This document shows positions 58,414 through 64,000 of a stretch of DNA of 64,000 nucleotides, one piece after another. The stretch's first letter is position 1, and each line of letters opens with the position of its first letter. The position numbers and the translations under genes are program-made. Source of the stretch: an uncultured Acetatifactor sp. (GTDB taxonomy: Bacteria > Bacillota > Clostridia > Lachnospirales > Lachnospiraceae). The notes under the pieces are model-generated. The model was not told where the DNA came from. It did no database searches and saw only the letters and a program-made list of their open reading frames with translations. Location: positions 28,902 to 92,901 of the forward strand of contig CANQPH010000005.1 of NCBI GenBank assembly GCA_947625675.1, in the 5' to 3' direction.

Positions 58414-59257
58414 GAGACTTTTTATCAACATCATTCCCGGCAATACCTTCCTGGACAAGCTTTCCGGCACCACGAAGGTGAGACTGTTCTTCGCCCTGGT
58501 GATCCTCCTGGTGGCTACCTGGGACATGCGGATCATTCTGCCGGCCCTGGCCGTGTCCATCGTGGGCCTGGTCTCCATCAAGCCCAACAAGAAGCTGGTT
58601 CTGGGACTCGTCGGTTTCGTGACCTTGATGAACCTTTTCAACCTGTTTTTGGTCTGGGTGGTGATGCCTGATTCCGGGGCTAACATCGTGGGAGCTTCCA
58701 CGCTTTTGTTCCGATTCTCGGAGCGGTACGTGGTCACGGCGGAAACCCTTTGGTATTTTGCCGTGCGTTTCCTCAAGTTCATGGCAACCTTCCTGATTTC
58801 CCTGACCTTTATCCAGGCCATCACTCCCAGTGAGATGGCGGCCGGGCTGTATTCCGTCAAGATTCCCTACAAGGTGGCCACCATGGTATCCATTGCTTTC
58901 CGTTATATCCCTGAAATTTCCCGGGATTTCAGCGATATCAAGATTTCCATGCAGGCCAGGGGCATGGAGCTGGATCCCAAGAAGACCACTCTTTTGGAGC
59001 GCCTGAAACAGAACGTGGTGATTCTGGTGCCCCTGATCATCGTGTCCTTTGACCGGGTGGGGAATATCGCCAACGCCATGGACCTGCGGGGTTATGGGAG
59101 AGGCAAGACCAGGACCTATTATTCGGAGCACGAGGAGACCCCCAACGATCGGAAGATGAAGGTGGTGTATCTTCTCCTCTACGTGGCGCTGATCGCCGTG
59201 ATCATCGGCAGGATTTTCTTCCCGGGAGAGTTTGAGGTTTGGGCACCATGGATTTAA
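58400..59257 (+). CDS. Energy-coupling factor transmembrane protein EcfT
   Basis: MDLNKRLFINIIPGNTFLDKLSGTTKVRLFFALVILL...; EcfT helices with ISMQARGMELD and AMDLRGYGRGKTRT coupling motifs. Confidence 0.92.
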   Translation: MDLNKRLFINIIPGNTFLDKLSGTTKVRLFFALVILLVATWDMRIILPALAVSIVGLVSIKPNKKLVLGLVGFVTLMNLFNLFLVWVVMPDSGANIVGASTLLFRFSERYVVTAETLWYFAVRFLKFMATFLISLTFIQAITPSEMAAGLYSVKIPYKVATMVSIAFRYIPEISRDFSDIKISMQARGMELDPKKTTLLERLKQNVVILVPLIIVSFDRVGNIANAMDLRGYGRGKTRTYYSEHEETPNDRKMKVVYLLLYVALIAVIIGRIFFPGEFEVWAPWI

Positions 59258-60915
59258 GAGAGTATTTTTACGCACATTTACAAAAACTGCAGGAGCTGCT
59301 CCGGATTCCGTCCGTGTATGACGGTGTTTCCGCAGTTCCTGACAGGCCCTATGGAGAGGGCGTGGCTGCCGCATTGGAATATATGCGGCAGTTGGCTTAT
59401 CAGGACGGATTTGAAGTGCTGGAATATGATGAGAGGGCCATCGGGATCCGGATTCGGGAGGACGGGCAGGAAGATACGGAAGGAAATTGCCGTCTGACGG
59501 AAGGGAAAGAGGCTGCGGAGGAAGAGAAACGCCGTCTGACGGAAGGGAAAGAGGCCGTGGCGGAAGGAAGGAATGCTGCTGTGGGAAAAGACGGCTCCCT
59601 CCGAGCTTCCCGAATCGACATCGCCTCCCACCTGGACGTGGTGGAGCCTGGAAATGGCTGGACCGTGGATCCCTTCGGCGCTCTGATCCTGGAGGGAAAA
59701 CTGTACGGCAGAGGAACCCAGGATATGAAGGTTTCGGCCTTCCTGACCTACCTGGCTTTGAAAAGGCTTCGGGAGGAAGGGGCAACATTCCGGAGGGAAC
59801 TGCGGATCGTGCTGGGCGGCGATGAGGAGCGGACCATGGAGGACATGATCCATTACGTGGAGAAGGCCGGGCTGCCGGACTTCGCCTTCACGCCGGACGG
59901 CATCTTCCCCATGGCCATCGGAGAAAAGGGAGCCCTGATGTGGAGACTGGCGGGGACTTATGAAGAAACCTTCGGAAGCGCACCGGGAACCCCGGAGGAT
60001 GGTTCGGGGCTGAAGGCCGGCCCGGAATCCTCGGAAATCGGCCGGAAAGGGCCGGGAGTTTTTCGGGGGCCGGTGGAGGAGCTGGACTGCGGGGTGCAGT
60101 GCAACGTGATCTCTCCCATCGCCAGGGCAAAGCTTCGTGGAAACCATGAGGAAGAATTGCAAAAGGCCATGGAGGAAGCCCGGATAGAAGGCACGGCGGA
60201 GTGGATCCGTAGTCTGAGTCAGGAGAATCGGGACGGAGCGGCGGAACAAGACCAGAGCGGGACGTTAGGAACCCGAGGCGGAGCGGCAGCGGGCCGCAGC
60301 GAGACAGAAGGCTTCACCCTGCTTCAGGTTCGGGGACGGGCGGCCCATGCTTCCCAGCCCCAGGACGGCCGCAGCGCCACGGTGGATCTGTTGTATCTTC
60401 TGAAAAATAAGGATCTCCTTATGGAGAATCTATATCAGTGCTTCCGGGATCCATACGGAAGCCAGCTGGGAGTGGCGCCCTCGGATGGGGAGCAGGAACG
60501 GTTTACCATGAATCTGGGAGTATTCCGCATGAAAAACGGGGTTTGTTATGGAGAGGTGGACGGACGCTATCCCTTCGGTATGGATTCCGGGGAACTGACC
60601 CGGAGACTGGCGGAAAAATGCGCCCTGAAGGTTTCCCTGGACTACGATTCTCCCCCCACCATGAACGATGAGGAAGATGTCTATGTGTCCACGCTCCTCG
60701 GAACCTACCGGGAGCTTACGGGGGATGACGGCGCTCCAGTGGTCTCCGGGGGCGTGTCCTACAGCAAGATTTTCGGCCACTGTGTGGCCTTCGGCCCGGT
60801 GATGCCCGGGATGGAGAAGCTGGCCCACCAGGCGGATGAATTTATGGAACTGGAGGATTGCGTCAAGGTCTTTGCAATCTATTATGAAGCCATGAAGAGA
60901 TTGGCGGCATTGTAA
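59239..60915 (+). CDS. M20 family (Sapep-like) metallopeptidase/dipeptidase
   Basis: RIDIASHLDVVEPGNGWTVDPFGALILEGKLYGRGTQDMKVSAFLTYLALK...IVLGGDEERTMEDMIHYVE; C-terminal SGGVSYSKIFGHCVAFGPVMPGM. Confidence 0.88.
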   Translation: MGTMDLREYFYAHLQKLQELLRIPSVYDGVSAVPDRPYGEGVAAALEYMRQLAYQDGFEVLEYDERAIGIRIREDGQEDTEGNCRLTEGKEAAEEEKRRLTEGKEAVAEGRNAAVGKDGSLRASRIDIASHLDVVEPGNGWTVDPFGALILEGKLYGRGTQDMKVSAFLTYLALKRLREEGATFRRELRIVLGGDEERTMEDMIHYVEKAGLPDFAFTPDGIFPMAIGEKGALMWRLAGTYEETFGSAPGTPEDGSGLKAGPESSEIGRKGPGVFRGPVEELDCGVQCNVISPIARAKLRGNHEEELQKAMEEARIEGTAEWIRSLSQENRDGAAEQDQSGTLGTRGGAAAGRSETEGFTLLQVRGRAAHASQPQDGRSATVDLLYLLKNKDLLMENLYQCFRDPYGSQLGVAPSDGEQERFTMNLGVFRMKNGVCYGEVDGRYPFGMDSGELTRRLAEKCALKVSLDYDSPPTMNDEEDVYVSTLLGTYRELTGDDGAPVVSGGVSYSKIFGHCVAFGPVMPGMEKLAHQADEFMELEDCVKVFAIYYEAMKRLAAL

Positions 60916-60958
60916 GCCGTAGAGATTGATGGCATTGTAAATTGGAAAGGATAATTTT

Positions 60959-61804
60959 ATGAAGCCTTGTATTGTATGGCAGACGGATTTTGGTTTGAAG
61001 TGGGGGGCGGTGGCCTCCATGAAAGGGGTGTGCAAGCAGGTGGACCCTGCGCTGGAATGCGTGGACATCACCCATGAGATCCCCCAGTACAACATTCTGG
61101 CGGCCTCCAGGGAGCTGGCCTACGTGCTGCCCTTCTGGCCCAAGGGGACGGTCTTCGTGTCCGTGGTGGATCCCGGGGTGGGCACCGCCAGGAAGGCCAG
61201 CGTGGCCCTGCTTCGGGATGGAAACTACGTGGTCACCCCGGACAACGGCACCCTGACCCATCTTTTTTATGAGCCTGGCATTCGGGAAATCCGGGAGATC
61301 GACGAGAGCGTCAACCGCTATCCCGGCACGGAGCACATTGCGGTATTCCACGGAAGGGATCTGTTCGCCTATACGGCGGCCAGGCTGGCGGCGGGAGTGA
61401 TCTCCTTTGAGGGAGTGGGGCCCGCCTATCCCGTGGAGGACGTGGTGCTTCTTCCTCAGGGCCTGATCAAGGCCAAGACGGAAGAAGGCCGGGTGGAGGG
61501 TTTCGTGGGAAGCGTTGGCGATCCCTTCGGGAGCATCGCTTTGAACGTGCTTACGGCGGATTTCCGGAAGGCCGGTTTTGCTCATGGCGACCTGGTGCAT
61601 GTGACGTTGGCCCGCCGGGGAGAGGTTTATTTTGAACAGGACGTGCCCTATGCCAAATCCTTCGGTTTCGTGCCCGTGGGAGCGCCCCTTTTGTTCGATT
61701 CCTCCACCAACTATATCGAACTGGGCATCAACCAGGGCTCCTTCCGGGATAAGTATCAGGTGCAGGAAGGGGAGGACTATTCCTTCTGTTTCCAGAGGAT
61801 CTGA
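60959..61804 (+). CDS. SAM hydrolase/SAM-dependent halogenase superfamily protein (DUF62), paralog 2
   Basis: KPCIVWQTDFGLKWGAVASMKGVCKQVDPALECVDITHEIPQYNILAASRELAYVLPFWPKGTVFVSVVDPGVGTARKASVALLRDGNYVVTPDNGTLTH. Confidence 0.9.
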   Translation: MKPCIVWQTDFGLKWGAVASMKGVCKQVDPALECVDITHEIPQYNILAASRELAYVLPFWPKGTVFVSVVDPGVGTARKASVALLRDGNYVVTPDNGTLTHLFYEPGIREIREIDESVNRYPGTEHIAVFHGRDLFAYTAARLAAGVISFEGVGPAYPVEDVVLLPQGLIKAKTEEGRVEGFVGSVGDPFGSIALNVLTADFRKAGFAHGDLVHVTLARRGEVYFEQDVPYAKSFGFVPVGAPLLFDSSTNYIELGINQGSFRDKYQVQEGEDYSFCFQRI

Positions 61805-61832
61805 GGTGCGGAGGGAACCCGATGCCTTTCAG

Positions 61833-61879
61833 GGGCGGAGGCTTTTCACAGACGAAAAAGCTTCCGCCCTCATTTTTTT
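61833..61879 (+). terminator. Rho-independent terminator after DUF62 paralog 2
   Basis: GGGCGGAGGCTTTTcacagacgAAAAAGCTTCCGCCCtcaTTTTTTT. Confidence 0.85.
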
Positions 61880-61944
61880 ACACGATTTTACTTGTTTTTT
61901 CCCAGGAAATAAGGTATACTTTATCTGCCTTCCCGAATTGGAAT

Positions 61945-62010
61945 GGACAGTTCGAGACCATCCTGTCAATAAATAAAACTAGGGACAATAAGCGGGACTT
62001 ATTGTTGTGT
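61945..62010 (+). promoter_or_regulatory. Candidate preQ1-I riboswitch with hairpin expression platform upstream of queT
   Basis: GGACAG-TTCGAGACCAT-CCTGTC-AATAAATAAAACTAGGG fits stem / UUC loop / stem / A-rich tail. Then ACAATAAG cggga CTTATTGT hairpin and TGTGTTT. Confidence 0.6.
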
Positions 62011-62029
62011 TTCCTAAGGAGGTAGAAAA

Positions 62030-62515
62030 TTGAAAGAAAGTATGACAAAGGCGCAGAAACTTACGCTTTCTGCCATGGTGATCGCCCTGTATGCGGTGGT
62101 GATGTACCTGACTCAGAGCTTCGTGTTCGGAGCTTATCAAATCCGCATAGCGACGGCTTTATATGCCCTCGCCTATCTGTTTCCCTTCCTGGTGTTTCCT
62201 CTGGGACTGGCCAATTCCGTATCGAATCTGATCGGCGGTCTGGGAATCCTGGATATCGTGGGAGGTTTCTTTGTAGGTCTTTTGACGTCCTTTTTGGTGG
62301 CCGGGATCCGAAAGCTCGGATGGAATCGGTTCCTGGTGGCGGTGCCAATCATTCTGGTGCCGGGGCTGGGCGTGGCCACCTGGTTATCCTATCTGCTGCA
62401 TTTCCCTTATCCCCTGATGGCTCTCAACCTCTGCGTGGGGCAGATTGTGCCCGGCATTTGCGGAGCGCTGCTGGTAGGGGCGCTGGAGAAAATCCTGGGT
62501 TCCAGGAATCTGTAA
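62030..62515 (+). CDS. queT: QueT family queuosine-precursor transporter (ECF S component)
   Basis: LTLSAMVIALYAVVMYLTQSFVFGAYQIRIATALYALAYLFPFLVFPLGLANSVSNLIGGLGILDIVGGFFVGLLTSF. TTG start at 62030 after AGGAGG. Confidence 0.85.
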   Translation: MKESMTKAQKLTLSAMVIALYAVVMYLTQSFVFGAYQIRIATALYALAYLFPFLVFPLGLANSVSNLIGGLGILDIVGGFFVGLLTSFLVAGIRKLGWNRFLVAVPIILVPGLGVATWLSYLLHFPYPLMALNLCVGQIVPGICGALLVGALEKILGSRNL

Positions 62516-62611
62516 GGATGGTCTGAAAGAGGTTGTTTTTTCCATATCAGCTATGTTATACTGTTATTGTATCATCTGTATAACACTATATCATAACAGG
62601 AGGGTTTTAAA

Positions 62612-63409
62612 ATGGATGCCATCATTTCTTCTCTGGCGAACCTGACCACGTCCGTGGGCAGCAAGATTGTTTTTGCGATTCTCGTGGCGATCATCGGCAA
62701 GATCGCCATCAATGCGGTTCTGAAATTTTTGAACAAGAGCAAGATCTTTGACAAGGCGGAAGGGGCGGTCAAGACCTTTACTTTAAGCTTTGCCAAGATC
62801 GGCCTGTACGTGCTTTTGGTGATTTCTATCATCGGTATCCTGGGCGTGCCCATGGCTTCCATCGTGGCGGCGCTGGCTTCCGCAGGCGTGGCGGTTGGTC
62901 TGGCCCTGCAGGGGGCGCTGTCCAATCTGGCGGGCGGCATCATGCTCATGATCTTCAAGCCTTTTAAGCTGGGAGATTACGTGGATGCTTCCGGCGTTTC
63001 CGGCGTGGTGAAGGAGATCACCTTGTTTTATACCGTGATCCTGACGCTGGACAACAAGCGCATCACCGTTCCCAATGGCAATCTGATGAACACCAACGTG
63101 GTGGATTATTCTTCAGAGGAATTCCGGCGGGTGGATCTGGAATTTTCCTGCGCCAAGTCTGAAAATCCCGCCAAAGTGCAGGAGATCATGGTCAAGGTCA
63201 TGGAGGACAACGCTATGGTGCTGGACGCTCCGGACAAGCCTTTCGCCCGGGTGAGCGGCGGCACCAACGAAGCCATGAACTTTATCGTGAGGGCCTGGTG
63301 CAAGAACGGGGATTACTGGACGGTATATTTTGACCTGACCCAGGGCATCATCGAAGCTTTGGGCGCAGCCGGAGTGCAGGCACCGGCGGTTCGCATTACC
63401 AACGCATAA
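62612..63409 (+). CDS. Small-conductance mechanosensitive channel (MscS family)
   Basis: GVPMASIVAALASAGVAVGLALQGALSNLAGGIMLMIFKPFKLGDYVDASGVSGVVKEITLFYTVILTLDNKRITVPNGNLMNTNVVDYS. Confidence 0.95.
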   Translation: MDAIISSLANLTTSVGSKIVFAILVAIIGKIAINAVLKFLNKSKIFDKAEGAVKTFTLSFAKIGLYVLLVISIIGILGVPMASIVAALASAGVAVGLALQGALSNLAGGIMLMIFKPFKLGDYVDASGVSGVVKEITLFYTVILTLDNKRITVPNGNLMNTNVVDYSSEEFRRVDLEFSCAKSENPAKVQEIMVKVMEDNAMVLDAPDKPFARVSGGTNEAMNFIVRAWCKNGDYWTVYFDLTQGIIEALGAAGVQAPAVRITNA

Positions 63410-63506
63410 GGGCGCAGCTCTGAACTGTTGCGAAGCAAAGACGAATACATAAGCCGAGGGTCGGGTCCTTCTGATCCTCGGCGGGATAAAATATAGGAGG
63501 TAAAGA

Positions 63507-64000
63507 ATGGCAAACGACAGACGACCGGAAGACATGGCGAGGATCACCACCCCGGAGCTTGCGGAAAGCTTCATTGAAGAACAGGTGGAGGCCCTGCGCA
63601 AGCAGATTGGAGAGAAAAAAGTGCTTCTGGCCCTCTCCGGAGGGGTGGATTCTTCAGTTGTGGCGGCCCTGCTGATCAGGGCGGTGGGAAAGCAGCTGGT
63701 CTGCGTCCATGTGAATCATGGCCTACTGCGCAAGGGAGAGCCGGAGCAGGTGATCGAGGTGTTCCGCAACCAGATGAACGCCAACCTCATTTACGTGGAT
63801 GCGACGGATCGTTTCCTGGACAAGCTGGCCGGGGTGACGGATCCGGAACAAAAGCGGAAGATCATTGGAGGAGAGTTCATCGAGGTCTTCGCAGAGGAGG
63901 CCCGCAAGTTGGACGGCATCGAATTCCTGGCCCAGGGTACCATCTGGCCGGACATTTTGGAGAGCGAGAAAGGGATCAAGGCCCATCACAATGCGGGAGG
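63507..64000 (+). CDS. guaA: GMP synthase ATP-pyrophosphatase domain protein, truncated by window end
   Basis: [56 protein letters not shown]...[19 protein letters not shown]...[32 protein letters not shown]...[25 protein letters not shown]. Confidence 0.85.
   Translation, partial: MANDRRPEDMARITTPELAESFIEEQVEALRKQIGEKKVLLALSGGVDSSVVAALLIRAVGKQLVCVHVNHGLLRKGEPEQVIEVFRNQMNANLIYVDATDRFLDKLAGVTDPEQKRKIIGGEFIEVFAEEARKLDGIEFLAQGTIWPDILESEKGIKAHHNAG

Overview
The window looks like chromosomal DNA from a Firmicute of Lachnospiraceae/Clostridia type; this is inferred from gene content and protein style, since no search was possible. From left to right: (1) a glucuronoxylan/pentose block: GH115 C-terminus cut by the window edge, GH2, xylB, DUF4867, and an L-fucose/L-arabinose isomerase-family protein. 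(2) A REC-HD-GYP-PAS-GGDEF c-di-GMP protein. (3) A divergent 36-aa hydrophobic ORF facing a Tad/Flp-type pilus operon that ends in an InlB-repeat secreted protein and an atypical prepilin peptidase. (4) hisC, a DUF368 transporter, a methyltransferase, hslO, nadE, ddh, an HTH gene and glf. (5) rpmG-secE-nusG-rplK-rplA-rplJ-rplL-rpoB-rpoC with recognisable L1 and L10 leader candidates. (6) An ~8.6 kb accessory segment between rpoC and rpsL, holding a second, ATPase-less pseudopilin/PilC-type operon, a transglutaminase-like lipoprotein, an orphan M56/BlaR1-like protein and rmlD, ending in a 196-bp element with perfect 18-bp terminal inverted repeats. (7) rpsL-rpsG-fusA-tuf. (8) A class B sortase / LCP / SPKTG-anchored protein locus. 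(9) Two divergent SAM hydrolase (DUF62) paralogs flanking an ECF transporter and an M20 peptidase. (10) queT with a preQ1-I-like riboswitch, mscS, and the start of a GMP-synthase ATP-pyrophosphatase lacking an N-terminal GATase domain. The most novel-looking items are the incomplete pilus-like operon inside the str region, the paired SAM hydrolases around an ECF transporter with a structured leader candidate, the Tad locus with its divergent micro-ORF and iteron-like repeats, and several palindromic elements at ribosomal promoters.
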